Below are positions 35,847 to 45,659 of a stretch of DNA of 64,000 nt, one piece after another (the first letter of the stretch is position 1; every line of letters begins with the position of its first letter). The position numbers were made by a program, and so were the translations under genes. Under the pieces are notes generated by a model. That model was not told the origin of the DNA. It saw nothing but the letters and a program-made list of their open reading frames with translations, and did no database searches. This stretch comes from Bacteroidota bacterium (GTDB taxonomy: Bacteria > Bacteroidota > Bacteroidia > AKYH767-A > OLB10): NCBI GenBank assembly GCA_016717325.1, contig JADKFV010000010.1, positions 62,001 to 126,000 of the forward strand, read 5' to 3'.

Positions 35847-37718
35847 ATGAAAAAAATCTTTACTGCATTATTTGCAACATCGGCATTTTTGTCGATAAGT
35901 TTTGCTCAAACTCAACGCAGAGTTTTAGTAGAAGAATTTACTCAGGCTTCATGCCCTCCTTGCGCATTGTATAATCCGGCTTTTAATGCCATGCTAAGCG
36001 CCAATGCTTCAAAAGTTTGCCAGATAAAATATCAAACTGACTGGCCGGGGTTCGATCCCATGAATCAACATAACCCTGCCCAAGTTCAAACCCGGGTTAC
36101 ATATTATTCAATTACGGGTGTGCCTACAGGCGTTGTAGATGGTAATTATAAGAAAGCCGGACCGGCACAAATTTCTGCAGCGAATATCAACACCCGTTGG
36201 GCAATGACATCACCAATGCAAGTTACAGTAACACATGCTATTGTAGGCAACGATGTTAATGTGCATGCAGTATTTACTGCAACTGCTGCCATAAGTGGCA
36301 ATGTAAGAGGACATGTAGTAATTACAGAGCGGGAAATTATTTTTCAAACACCTCCCGGTTCAAATGGCGAAAAAGAATTCTCTGGTGTAATGAAAAAAAT
36401 GTTGCCGACAGACCAAGGCACTACATTTCCTACGGTAATGGCTATAGGCGATTCGGTTGTTGTAGATGCTACATGGACAATGGCCAATGTATACAATGTA
36501 GCAGAAATTGCTGTTGTAGCATTTGCTCAAAATAATACCACAAAAGAAGTTTATAACTCCGAAATAAGTGAGCCTCAGCCGTTGGCTTTAGATGCTAAAG
36601 TACCATCACTAAGTGGACTTGGCTTCACATGCAATACCACTATAAACCCATCCGTAGTTGTTGAAAATACAGGTGTAACACCAATAACATCGTGCGACAT
36701 TACTTACAAAATGAATAATGGTGCTGTAACTCCTTTGGGCTGGACTGGAACTATTGCACCCGGAGGAACAGCTTCAATTGCTCTTCCCGCTCAAACTGTT
36801 GCCAGTGGAAAAAACACTTTAGAAGCAACAATAATTAATATTAATGGCACACCAGATGTGAATGCTACCGGAAACAAAGCCACTGAAAATGTTTATGTTT
36901 ACTTAAATGCCGGTGCTGTGTTGCCGGTGGCGCAAAACTTTTCGCCAGTTGTATTTCCCCCAACAGATTGGGTAGTTGACAATCCGGGCAACGACCCCAA
37001 TAAATGGATTCGTGGTCTCCAAGGTCTGGGTGGTGGAACAGGCTCGGCAAAAATTCCTTTCTTTGATATTGAAGATGGTAAGATTGATAATTTGGCCGCA
37101 CCTAAAATGGATTTTTCTACTTTGAGTGCACCTATTAACCTTACTTTTGACTTAGCCCACAAACGCAGATCAGCTACTACTATTGACCAGTTAACGGTTA
37201 TGGCATCGGGCGATTGCGGCACTACCTGGAATCAGGTATGGCAAAAATCCGGTGCGGCTTTGGCTACCACCACCGGCTATGCTACTACAACGTATACACC
37301 TCTTGTTCCCGATTGGCAAAATCAAGTAATCAATATGGACGCCTATGCAGGCAACTCTAATGTGTTTGTATTGTTTGTTGCTCAAAGTGGAGCAGGAAAT
37401 AATTGCTATGTCGACAATTTTAATTTGTTCAATGGATTTGTGGGTATTAATGAGAACGAACTTTCATCAGGCATTACAATATCGCCCAATCCATCTACAA
37501 ATGGCATTTTCAATTTGAATGTAAATTTAGATAAAGCGAAAAATTTACAAATCACAATTACTGATGCCATAGGCAGAGAAGTAAAAGGGTTTGAAATGAC
37601 AAAGCTAATAAATGGCTCTTTGGAAATAAATCTTCAAAACGAAAGTGCAGGTGCGTATATGATTACCGTTACTACCGATGGTGCAACCACCACCAAAAAA
37701 GTTTCGATAGTGAAATAA
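35847..37718 (+). CDS. Omp28-like thioredoxin-fold T9SS protein, module copy 2
   Basis: A 623-residue paralog of 33045-34916, of identical length and domain order: signal peptide (LFATSAFLSISFA), Omp28-related thioredoxin-like domain, choice-of-anchor-J-like jelly roll and T9SS sorting domain (ITISPNPSTNGIFNLNV...VSIVK). The redox motif is C36-P-P-C39 here but C-G-P-C in copy 1, a change expected to shift the redox potential. Other surface loops differ too (ITGVPTGVVDGN against SGVPNAEVDGN). The conserved frame and conservative changes suggest both copies are functional. A terminator follows at 37737. Confidence 0.85.
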   Translation: MKKIFTALFATSAFLSISFAQTQRRVLVEEFTQASCPPCALYNPAFNAMLSANASKVCQIKYQTDWPGFDPMNQHNPAQVQTRVTYYSITGVPTGVVDGNYKKAGPAQISAANINTRWAMTSPMQVTVTHAIVGNDVNVHAVFTATAAISGNVRGHVVITEREIIFQTPPGSNGEKEFSGVMKKMLPTDQGTTFPTVMAIGDSVVVDATWTMANVYNVAEIAVVAFAQNNTTKEVYNSEISEPQPLALDAKVPSLSGLGFTCNTTINPSVVVENTGVTPITSCDITYKMNNGAVTPLGWTGTIAPGGTASIALPAQTVASGKNTLEATIININGTPDVNATGNKATENVYVYLNAGAVLPVAQNFSPVVFPPTDWVVDNPGNDPNKWIRGLQGLGGGTGSAKIPFFDIEDGKIDNLAAPKMDFSTLSAPINLTFDLAHKRRSATTIDQLTVMASGDCGTTWNQVWQKSGAALATTTGYATTTYTPLVPDWQNQVINMDAYAGNSNVFVLFVAQSGAGNNCYVDNFNLFNGFVGINENELSSGITISPNPSTNGIFNLNVNLDKAKNLQITITDAIGREVKGFEMTKLINGSLEINLQNESAGAYMITVTTDGATTTKKVSIVK

Positions 37719-37736
37719 TTTAGATATATAATTTGT

Positions 37737-37760
37737 AAAAACCGCCCAAGTGGCGGTTTT
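37737..37760 (+). terminator. Terminator after module copy 2
   Basis: AAAACCGCC (37737-37745) pairs with GGCGGTTTT (37752-37760) and is followed by a T run. It is nearly the same hairpin as the one after copy 1, so the terminator was probably duplicated with the module. Confidence 0.85.
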
Positions 37761-37840
37761 TTTTTGTCCTTATGGCACAAACATTTTTCAAATTCGCCAA
37801 ATAAATTAGCTTACTTTGTTTCGAAATCTTATACCGATAA

Positions 37841-39217
37841 ATGTCTAAATCAAAATCAACATTTTACTGCCAGAGTTGTGGCGCACAATCGGCAAGGTGG
37901 ATTGGCAAATGCCCATCGTGCAATGAGTGGAACACTTATGTAGAAGAGGCGGTGAACAAAGATGATAAGCCTTCGCCATGGACACCGCCAAGTGAAAAAA
38001 CCGGACGTGCAAACAAGCCTCAAAACATAAATGAAATTACTAACTCCAATGACTTCAGAATTGATATAAGCGACAATGAATTGAAGAGGGTATTGGGCGG
38101 TGGTATTGTACCTGGCTCTTTGGTATTGCTGGGTGGTGAACCGGGAATTGGAAAATCGACAATACTTTTACAACTTGTTTTACATACTCAGGGATTGCGT
38201 GCCTTATACGTATCGGGCGAAGAAAGTGAACAGCAAATAAAAATGCGGGCCGAGCGAATAGGAATAAAAAATGATCAGTGTTTTATTCTTTCCGAAACTT
38301 CTACTGAAAGTATTTTTCAACAAATACAACAACTGCAACCGCAACTCCTCATTATCGATTCTATACAAACATTGTATGGTAATACTATAGAGTCATCGCC
38401 TGGTAGCGTATCACAAATTCGTGGGTGCACAGCCGAACTTATGCGCTTTGCAAAAGAAACATCCACACCGGTTTTTATAATTGGACATATTACAAAAGAT
38501 GGCGCCATAGCCGGGCCTAAAGTTTTGGAACATATGGTTGATACTGTTTTGCAATTTGAAGGCGATCGTAATCATGTTTATCGTGTACTGCGCACACTAA
38601 AAAACAGGTTTGGCTCTGCATCGGAATTGGGCATTTATGAAATGGCCGGAGACGGTCTTCGCGAAGTGAGCAATCCTTCAGAGATATTACTCACTCATCG
38701 CGATGAAGCTTTCAGTGGCATAGCAATAGCATGCACAATGGAAGGCTTAAGGCCAATGCTGATAGAAGTGCAAGCGCTTGTTTCTACAGCAGTGTATGGC
38801 ACACCTCAGCGCAGTGCTACCGGTTTCGATTTGCGCAGACTGTCGATGTTGCTTGCAGTATTAGAAAAAAGATGTGGCTTTCGATTGGGAGCCAAGGATG
38901 TTTTTTTAAATCTTGCAGGTGGTATAAAAGTTGAAGACCCGGCAATAGATTTGGCCGTTATGTGTTCGGTGTTATCGAGCAGCGAAGATATCCCTCTAAA
39001 CAATAAAATATGTTTTGCTGCAGAGGTTGGATTATCGGGCGAGTTAAGGCCTGTGAATAGAATAGAACAACGAATAAAAGAAGCGGAGAAAATGGGTTTC
39101 GAAAAATTTTACCTTTCCAGTTATCACAAAAAAATTGAAGATCTTCAAAATGCTACCAACATGAAAATAGTAGCTGTTTCGAAAATGGACGAAGTGTTTT
39201 CATTGCTTTTTGGTTAG
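37841..39217 (+). CDS. radA: DNA repair ATPase RadA
   Basis: A 458-residue RadA, the hexameric helicase-like RecA paralog that promotes branch migration during homologous recombination. It has an N-terminal zinc finger C10xxC13...C24xxC27 (FYCQSCGAQ...KCPSCNEW). The RecA-like ATPase follows, with Walker A GGEPGIGKST (K105), Walker B-like LLIIDSIQT and the RadA-specific KNRFG motif. The C-terminal domain is Lon-protease-like (AEVGLSGELRPV) but lacks a peptidase active site, as is normal for RadA. Length is typical. It stands downstream of the duplicated module's terminator and just before the THUMP-like methyltransferase (13 nt gap), and the two may be cotranscribed. Confidence 0.97.
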   Translation: MSKSKSTFYCQSCGAQSARWIGKCPSCNEWNTYVEEAVNKDDKPSPWTPPSEKTGRANKPQNINEITNSNDFRIDISDNELKRVLGGGIVPGSLVLLGGEPGIGKSTILLQLVLHTQGLRALYVSGEESEQQIKMRAERIGIKNDQCFILSETSTESIFQQIQQLQPQLLIIDSIQTLYGNTIESSPGSVSQIRGCTAELMRFAKETSTPVFIIGHITKDGAIAGPKVLEHMVDTVLQFEGDRNHVYRVLRTLKNRFGSASELGIYEMAGDGLREVSNPSEILLTHRDEAFSGIAIACTMEGLRPMLIEVQALVSTAVYGTPQRSATGFDLRRLSMLLAVLEKRCGFRLGAKDVFLNLAGGIKVEDPAIDLAVMCSVLSSSEDIPLNNKICFAAEVGLSGELRPVNRIEQRIKEAEKMGFEKFYLSSYHKKIEDLQNATNMKIVAVSKMDEVFSLLFG

Positions 39218-39230
39218 TTAAATATGTGAT

Positions 39231-40426
39231 ATGATGGCGAATGTTATTGAGCAATTCGAAACGCAAGAAGTAAAACATTTTATTGAGGCCCATATAAATG
39301 ATAATGCAAAAGAACTTGCATTAAAGTTTCGAGGCAAAGTGAGTTTCGATATCAATATTGTATCATCACAAATTGAACTATGGCAACATGCAAAAAAGAA
39401 ATTGCCAACCTGGTGCGCAGCAAATGCATTGTTTACAAAACTGATGTATGAGCAGTGCACATCGGAAAAAGTTGCGCAATACAAATCAACATTATTTAGC
39501 GGAAAAAAACTTTTAGATGCAACAGCAGGTAGTGGAGTTGATGCATTTTTCATTGGTAAAAATTTCAAAGATGTAACAATGCTCGAAACCGATTATTCAA
39601 AAGTGAAATTCTTAGAATATAATTTTAAAAAACTCAAGCCACCATTTAAATATAATATTAAAAATACTGATGCTGAAAGCTGGCTGCACTCCAACAACGA
39701 TTACGATTTGATATACATTGATCCCGATAGGCGCGATGAAAATAAAAATCGGAATATCCTTTTTGAATTGTGTTCGCCCGATTTGATGAAGATAGTTGAT
39801 ATACTGAATTTTTCTATAGCCAGTGTTGCTGTCAAGTTATCGCCTTTGCTTGACATACAATACATCATTAAAAAATTACAACCCACTCAAATTATTTGCA
39901 TAGCAGAACACAATGAGATGAAAGAAATTCTGGTTGTTATCAATAAATCAAAAGAGGGGAAGAAACTTCAATAAGTGCAGTTAATATTGAAAAGGAATAC
40001 AACACAACGTATATTCATACGGCATTAAAAATTGAAAGAAATAATACAAGTGAAAAATACTTTTACGAATGCGGTAATGCAATTATTAAAGCCAATTTAT
40101 GTGATTCTTATTTTAACCATTTGGATATAGAACCACAAAATATAAATGCCACTTTCGGCACCGCCAATCATTTTAATAGCGGATTTATCGGCAGAAAATT
40201 TTTGATTTTAGAACAAAGCATATTTAGTCAAAAGCTTCTTTCATTGGCAATTGCAAAATATAAAATTGAAAAATGTAATATAACATGTCGCGACTTTGTG
40301 TTGACGCCAGTTGAAATTCTTAAGAAAAATAAACTAATAGATGGAGGCGATTTATATTTGTTTTTTACCCGCAATAAAAAAGGCGAAAAAATATTTTTTG
40401 TAACAACCACTGTTAGAAATTTATAA
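39231..40426 (+). CDS. THUMP-like class I SAM methyltransferase (one frameshift)
   Basis: The N-terminal half carries a Rossmann methyltransferase fold: motif I LLDATAGSGVDAFFIG, an acidic loop MLETDYSKV, and the catalytic-type DLIYIDPDRRDENK. The C-terminal part has a ferredoxin-like/THUMP-like domain (TFGTANHFNSGFIGRKFLIL). The organisation matches the PG_1098 family of Bacteroidota, thought to modify RNA. The frame is lost at 39974 but resumes in the next one (SAVNIEKEYNTTYIH) to 40426. Adding a G to the run at 39956-39959 gives KSKEGEETSISAVNIEK and rejoins the domains. A one-base homopolymer gap and otherwise intact sequence suggest a sequencing error. The substrate is not known. Confidence 0.7.
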
Positions 40427-40431
40427 AGCCC

Positions 40432-40439
40432 TACTTTTG
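40432..40439 (+). promoter_or_regulatory. -7 box (TACTTTTG) of purQ
   Basis: TACTTTTG matches TAnnTTTG and lies 20 nt before the purQ ATG. A -33 element is not clear. Confidence 0.5.
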
Positions 40440-40459
40440 CAAACCTTAAACTAAAAGAT

Positions 40460-41167
40460 ATGAAATTTGGTGTAGTAGTATTTCCGGGTAGTAATTGCGA
40501 TCAGGATATGGTTGATGTGCTTGAGAACATGAAAGCCAGACATAAAAACGAAGTTGTTAAACTATGGCACAAAGACCATGACTTACAAGGTTGTGATTTT
40601 ATTATTCTTCCCGGTGGGTTTTCGTATGGCGATTATTTGCGTTCGGGCGCCATTGCACGATTTTCACCAATCATGCAGCAAGTAAGCGAGTTTGCCGACA
40701 AGGGTGGATTTGTGCTTGGCGTTTGCAATGGATTTCAAATTTTGTGTGAAGCCAACTTATTACCCGGCACACTGCTACATAACAATACCAGAAAATTTAT
40801 TTGCAAAAATGTATACATCAAAGCGGTAAGCGATGAATTCTTAATCTCCTCGAAACTTAACACTCACAAAGCTTTGAAAATACCTATTGCACATGGTGAA
40901 GGGAAGTTTTTTGCCCCCGATGAAGCCATGCGCGAAATATATCAATACAACCAGATTGTGTTTAAATACTGCGATGAGAAAGCTGTTGTAACCTTTGACG
41001 CAAACCCCAATGGCAGTTTAGATTGCATTGCAGGAATAAGCAATCGCAGAAAAAATGTATTCGGAATGATGCCGCATCCGGAGCGTGCTGCCGATACTTT
41101 ACTAGGCAATACCGATGGTCTTTTAATTTTTGAATCCATTTTCAACTCTATCGAAATATTTAATTAA
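40460..41167 (+). CDS. purQ: Phosphoribosylformylglycinamidine synthase subunit PurQ
   Basis: The glutaminase subunit that supplies ammonia to PurL in the fourth step of purine synthesis. This 235-residue class I glutamine amidotransferase has the nucleophile C89 in GVCNGFQIL and H206 and E208 in PHPERA. The N-terminal FPGSNCDQDM and LPGGFSYGDYLRSGAIA are signature PurQ sequences. It is a free-standing subunit, so the organism has the split PurQ/PurL/PurS type enzyme or at least a separate PurQ. It has its own -7 box and no purine neighbours in the window. Confidence 0.96.
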   Translation: MKFGVVVFPGSNCDQDMVDVLENMKARHKNEVVKLWHKDHDLQGCDFIILPGGFSYGDYLRSGAIARFSPIMQQVSEFADKGGFVLGVCNGFQILCEANLLPGTLLHNNTRKFICKNVYIKAVSDEFLISSKLNTHKALKIPIAHGEGKFFAPDEAMREIYQYNQIVFKYCDEKAVVTFDANPNGSLDCIAGISNRRKNVFGMMPHPERAADTLLGNTDGLLIFESIFNSIEIFN

Positions 41168-41341
41168 TAACATTTCCAATCGCCAGCATCATTCAAAAAA
41201 AGCATTATTCTACTAATTCTATCAGTTTTTTTCCGTTGTGAAATAAGTATGAAGTAGAATTTCAATGCTCATCCTTATGCTTAAGACTAAGCATTAATAA
41301 ACCTTTCAACAAATATTACTTAAAAAAAACACTTGTTAAAA

Positions 41342-41373
41342 TTTTGTTTAAGCAAAACAAATTGATACTTTTA
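41342..41373 (+). promoter_or_regulatory. Candidate promoter (TTTTG-N19-TACTTTTA) of the first BNR gene
   Basis: TTTTG at 41342-41346 lies 19 nt before TACTTTTA at 41366-41373, which differs from TAnnTTTG only in the last base. The predicted leader to the ATG is about 43 nt. Confidence 0.45.
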
Positions 41374-41422
41374 CCGCCAATAAAAAAATCTCAAACAAAT
41401 AACATTTTAAAAAAGTAACGCT

Positions 41423-43363
41423 ATGAAGAAAATTTTACTATTAGCTTTAGCTGTTAGTGTTGGTGTAGGAATGAATGCCCAAAACGGGAAATTCAAAGTA
41501 ACATCAAGTGCAAAACAAGTAAAGAAAACAATTAATGCTCAAGGAGAGCAAGTAAGTGCAGAAAAGGCTACAACGGCCAAATTTGTGCCATTTAAAAAAC
41601 AAACACCAATTACCAATTTTGCAATTTCTACCGCTGTAATTGGTAATTCATCAAACTGCTATGGTTCTGCCTTTGGCGCCAAAACAGCTTTAGCTGTGCA
41701 GCCTCAATTGAACATGGTAACAATGATTTACCGTAACGACCCTGCGGTTACTACTTATGGTGGTGGTTCAGGACATTTCAACTATGGTTCATCTGTAGAT
41801 GGCGGTAACACATGGGCAATCAACCAAGGTCCAATTTATGATCCAACAGCTGCCGGTACTGCAAGCGGCCGTTACCCTCAAATGAACATTTACAATCCGC
41901 AAGGAAATACTGACCCAAATAATGCTTATGCAACTTATTTTGGCGCTACACTTGCCGGAACAAATGGCGCAAATTGGGGTGGATTGCCATTTGGTTCGAA
42001 AATGCAAGGCGGTACAACTTCAACTTCGAACGAAGTAACTACCGCAATTACCCAAGTACCGGTTGATTTTGTAATGACACAAACCGGCAATATTTTTGGT
42101 ATTGATATAGCTGTTGATGCAGTTACTGTTCTTGATTACATTGATCAAATTGTGCTTGCAAAAGGTGTATGGAATGGTACCAATGATTATGCCTACACTA
42201 TCTCCACAGTTGATGCTCCAATGGCAGTTGATGCTGATGGTGGAAAAAGAGTAATTGAAGCGCGCACAGGTTTTGCTCCAAATGGTTTAACAGGTTATAT
42301 TAGTGTTACTGGCCACCAATCTTTCACATGTGTTGCTGATTCAGCAAATTTTCCATCGATTTTGAAAACTACCGATGGCGGTGCTACATGGGTTCCAACT
42401 ACAAACATATTGTTGGACAACATCGACCAAATATTAAACAATGGCACTACTCAATATACAACCGCATTTGAGCAAGATATGGTTGTAGATATTAATGGTA
42501 ATGCACATATCATTGTAGGTATTGGCCCTTCTACTAACTCATGGTCAATAGGCAATAATCCAGGTACATGGGGAATGTCTGATATATACACTACCGATGG
42601 CGGAACAACTTGGAAAGCTCAATTGTTAGGCAAACCATCTACCTTCCGCGGAAACTTTGGCGCTACACCTTTAACAGAAGACAGCCGTCCTCAGGCTGCT
42701 ACAACATGGGCTGGTGATAAAGTATTTTTTGGCTGGTTCGATACCGATACTATAACTTTCCCAACTGCTGGGGGTGATAATATTTTTCCTGATTTTCATT
42801 GTGCTGCATTGGATGTAAACACTGGATTGTGGGCTGCTGAACCTAACAAAACTGTCGGTTCAAGTGCAGAAGGAATTTTAATATTCGGAAATATGGGAAA
42901 TTATGTTTTAGGTTCTTCTGGTACTTATACAGTTCCTGTTTCTTACCTTGAAATGACAGACCCTGCTGATGATACAAAGGCTGCAATACATAATTATGTA
43001 TCAGGTATTGAAGTAACTGATGCAGAATTTACTGCTGCAAGCAGCGCGGTGACTTTAACAACATGTGCGTTTACTATTGGCTTAAACGAAGTTGCAGGTT
43101 CTGCAAACTTCAGTGTTGGACAAAACGTTCCAAACCCTTTCACGGGAAACACTCAATTTGTAGTAACGTTAAAAAATACTTCGGATGTAACTGTTGAAGT
43201 TTCAAATCTGGTAGGTCAGGTTGTAAGTACAAACACATATACTAACTTGAATACTGGTGCAAATACTATCACAATTGATGGTTCAAAATTAGGTGCAGGT
43301 TCATACTACTACACAGTAAAAGTAGGTGACAATAAAGTAACTCGTAAAATGATTGTTCAATAA
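41423..43363 (+). CDS. T9SS-secreted BNR/sialidase-fold protein 1
   Basis: A 646-residue protein with a signal peptide (MKKILLLALAVSVGVGMNAQ), a propeller-like body with Asp-box (BNR) motifs (SVDGGNTW, TTDGGATW, TTDGGTTW) and a T9SS sorting domain (VGQNVPNPFTGNTQFVV...YYYTVKVGDNKVTRKMIVQ). Asp boxes are structural elements of sialidases and related propellers. The catalytic Arg triad and Tyr of sialidases cannot be assigned, so no enzyme activity is claimed. It is a diverged paralog of the next gene, with the same order of signal peptide, Lys-rich propeptide-like segment, propeller and sorting domain. Confidence 0.82.
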   Translation: MKKILLLALAVSVGVGMNAQNGKFKVTSSAKQVKKTINAQGEQVSAEKATTAKFVPFKKQTPITNFAISTAVIGNSSNCYGSAFGAKTALAVQPQLNMVTMIYRNDPAVTTYGGGSGHFNYGSSVDGGNTWAINQGPIYDPTAAGTASGRYPQMNIYNPQGNTDPNNAYATYFGATLAGTNGANWGGLPFGSKMQGGTTSTSNEVTTAITQVPVDFVMTQTGNIFGIDIAVDAVTVLDYIDQIVLAKGVWNGTNDYAYTISTVDAPMAVDADGGKRVIEARTGFAPNGLTGYISVTGHQSFTCVADSANFPSILKTTDGGATWVPTTNILLDNIDQILNNGTTQYTTAFEQDMVVDINGNAHIIVGIGPSTNSWSIGNNPGTWGMSDIYTTDGGTTWKAQLLGKPSTFRGNFGATPLTEDSRPQAATTWAGDKVFFGWFDTDTITFPTAGGDNIFPDFHCAALDVNTGLWAAEPNKTVGSSAEGILIFGNMGNYVLGSSGTYTVPVSYLEMTDPADDTKAAIHNYVSGIEVTDAEFTAASSAVTLTTCAFTIGLNEVAGSANFSVGQNVPNPFTGNTQFVVTLKNTSDVTVEVSNLVGQVVSTNTYTNLNTGANTITIDGSKLGAGSYYYTVKVGDNKVTRKMIVQ

Positions 43364-43383
43364 TCATTTTTTGAAATAATTAA

Positions 43384-43410
43384 AAAACCGTGCTCGTTGA
43401 GCACGGTTTT
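43384..43410 (+). terminator. Terminator after BNR protein 1
   Basis: AAAACCGTGCTC (43384-43395) pairs with GAGCACGGTTTT (43399-43410), followed by a T run. Confidence 0.88.
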
Positions 43411-43564
43411 TTTTTGACCTTTTGGTGACAAAATTTAACTATTCGATTTGATGCGATTTGCATATCATTGTATTCTGAAATCATTATCAAAATCATGAAC
43501 ATCAACTACAATTTAATGTGTGAATATCTCAGCAAAAAAATGTTTTTTGTTTTCGAGAAAAAAT

Positions 43565-43572
43565 TACTTTTG
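43565..43572 (+). promoter_or_regulatory. -7 box (TACTTTTG) of the second BNR gene
   Basis: TACTTTTG is an exact match. A TTTG at 43546-43549 is 15 nt upstream, which is shorter than the usual -33 spacing. The leader to the ATG at 43642 is about 63 nt. Confidence 0.5.
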
Positions 43573-43641
43573 CCAATCAAATTTTAAAAATCCTTTAACT
43601 AATAATCGAAATAAATTTCATAATAACTTAAATAAAAAAAA

Positions 43642-45555
43642 ATGAGAAAAACAGGACTCTTATTATTGGCAGTTTCAATTGGTTTTACTGTCAATGCACA
43701 AACATTAAAAACCACAAAAAAAGCAAATCCTTTTTGCAAGGATTTAACGCATACAATTAAGGCTGATAAAGCATTAGCTGTAGACGAATGCCAAACTCCG
43801 TTTAAAGCAGAAAGCATGTTAAATGTTCCGGGATATAACTCTGCTACAAAAGTTGCAGGCCCTGTTACCGAAACAGAAATTGGCGAATCGATTTACGATT
43901 TGCAAACAAACCGCAGTACAGCAAGACGTGTAAGCAATAATGGAAATGGTACATTATCAGCTGTTTGGACTATGAGCCTTACAAGTGGCCCAAACTATAC
44001 CGACCGTGGTACCGGTTACAATTATTACGATGGTACACAATGGCAAGCATTTCCAACTGCACGCCTCGAAGCCATCAGATGTGGTTTTACTAATATTTTT
44101 GTTGATGGTGGCAATGAATACATTTTGTCGCACACAGGAGCCAATGGAATGATTATGGATAAGCGCACAACCGGTACAGGAACATGGGCGTTTACAAATC
44201 CTGTTGGCACATTCAATTTGTTTCCTAATCAAGCAGATGTATGGTCACGCTTGGCTGTGAGCGGAAGCTACATTCATGCAATTGTTAATTCACAAGGTAC
44301 TGGCACTAGTCCTGTACTTGGACAAAGCGGCCCAATCACTTATACCCGTTCTAATGATGGCGGTGCAACATGGGGCGTAGATCACGTTGTTCCTGCATTA
44401 ATTGATGCAACACAATATGTTGGTTTTGGTGCCGAAGAATACAGTATAGATGCACGTGGCAATACTGTTGCCATTGTATTGGGAAGTTGGTTATATGATG
44501 TAATTTTATTGAAATCGACAGACAATGGCGATACTTGGACAAAGACAGTGATTAAGGCTTTCCCAATTCCTTTGTATGATCAAACAACAATGATTACCGA
44601 TATTGATAATGATCAGGTTGCTGATACAGTAGAAACTTGTGCCGGTGACATTACCGTATCTATTGATAACAATGGAATGTGTCATGTTGCTTATGGCTAT
44701 GCACTCACACTTGATGATGATCCGGCAGCAAATGCATCTTACTTTCCAACTGTAACGGGCATGTATTACTGGAACGAGGGCTTGGGTGCCGGCAATCCTG
44801 TTTATTTCGATCCTACTATCGATTATAATCAAAATGGTGTTTTAGATTTACCTGAAGGAAGTATTTCAGGACAACCTGCGGGCTTGTACAACACTGGCTT
44901 GACTTGCCAACCTTCAATTGGATTTGATGCTGCAAATAATATTTACATGTCATTCTCAAACGCTAACGAAACTTGCGATACAAGTATCTTCAACGAAATT
45001 CACCGTCATGTTTATCTTATTAGTTCAACAGATGGAGGTGCTACTTGGTCTTATCCTTTAGACATTGTTCCATCAGCAGCGCAAGGTGGCGATGGCGAAT
45101 ATCAAGAAGGAGTTTACGGCTCAATGGCTCGACTGGTTGATACGGATGTACATATCGTTTATCAGCGTGACCCTGCTGCAGGACATTCATTAAGCAACAA
45201 TACTACACAAGCCGCTAATAATGCTGCCGAAAATTCGAAAATTGTTTATGCAAAAATACCTGTAATTGCTTTAGGTGTAAGTGAAAACAAAGCTGCTGTT
45301 GCACAACAGATAAGCTTATTCCCAAATCCGGTAGAGGATATTGCTAACTTTAGTTTAGAGTTGAAAAGCAATATCAACGTAAGCATCGAAGTTTACAACA
45401 TTGTAGGTAAATTAGTTTCAACTACAAACTTCGAAAATGTAAATACCGGAAATCAAACATTGAAAGTAAATGTGAATACTTTATCAGCAGGAACATATAC
45501 TTACAAATTGAAAAATGATTTAGGTGTTGCTACCGGAACATTTGTAAAAAAATAA
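43642..45555 (+). CDS. T9SS-secreted BNR/sialidase-fold protein 2
   Basis: A 637-residue protein with a signal peptide (GLLLLAVSIGFTVNAQ), Asp boxes (SNDGGATW, STDNGDTW, STDGGATW) and a T9SS sorting domain (ISLFPNPVEDIANF...TYTYKLKNDLGVATGTFVKK). A D/N-rich loop (TDIDNDQVADTVETCAGD) looks like a calcium-binding insertion. It follows BNR protein 1 and its terminator and has its own promoter, so the pair is a tandem paralog set expressed from separate promoters. The ligand or substrate is unknown. Sialidase activity cannot be claimed because the active-site residues are not identifiable. Confidence 0.82.
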   Translation: MRKTGLLLLAVSIGFTVNAQTLKTTKKANPFCKDLTHTIKADKALAVDECQTPFKAESMLNVPGYNSATKVAGPVTETEIGESIYDLQTNRSTARRVSNNGNGTLSAVWTMSLTSGPNYTDRGTGYNYYDGTQWQAFPTARLEAIRCGFTNIFVDGGNEYILSHTGANGMIMDKRTTGTGTWAFTNPVGTFNLFPNQADVWSRLAVSGSYIHAIVNSQGTGTSPVLGQSGPITYTRSNDGGATWGVDHVVPALIDATQYVGFGAEEYSIDARGNTVAIVLGSWLYDVILLKSTDNGDTWTKTVIKAFPIPLYDQTTMITDIDNDQVADTVETCAGDITVSIDNNGMCHVAYGYALTLDDDPAANASYFPTVTGMYYWNEGLGAGNPVYFDPTIDYNQNGVLDLPEGSISGQPAGLYNTGLTCQPSIGFDAANNIYMSFSNANETCDTSIFNEIHRHVYLISSTDGGATWSYPLDIVPSAAQGGDGEYQEGVYGSMARLVDTDVHIVYQRDPAAGHSLSNNTTQAANNAAENSKIVYAKIPVIALGVSENKAAVAQQISLFPNPVEDIANFSLELKSNINVSIEVYNIVGKLVSTTNFENVNTGNQTLKVNVNTLSAGTYTYKLKNDLGVATGTFVKK

Positions 45556-45580
45556 TTCGGAAATAATTGCCCATTCTAAG

Positions 45581-45608
45581 AAACCCGTGCTACGCAGCAC
45601 GGGTTTTT
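45581..45608 (+). terminator. Terminator after BNR protein 2
   Basis: AAACCCGTGC (45581-45590) pairs with GCACGGGTTT (45597-45606), followed by T residues. It lies inside the longest open frame of the following kinase, which shows that the kinase starts later (45660). Confidence 0.88.
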
Positions 45609-45659
45609 TTATTTATTATTGCAGCCGCAAATTTTTTTAATTCCCAAAAATATAATTGT

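Noticed and set aside
41423..45555. Calling the BNR proteins sialidases
   Set aside because: Asp boxes alone are structural and common to many propellers. The catalytic Arg triad and Tyr/Glu could not be identified.
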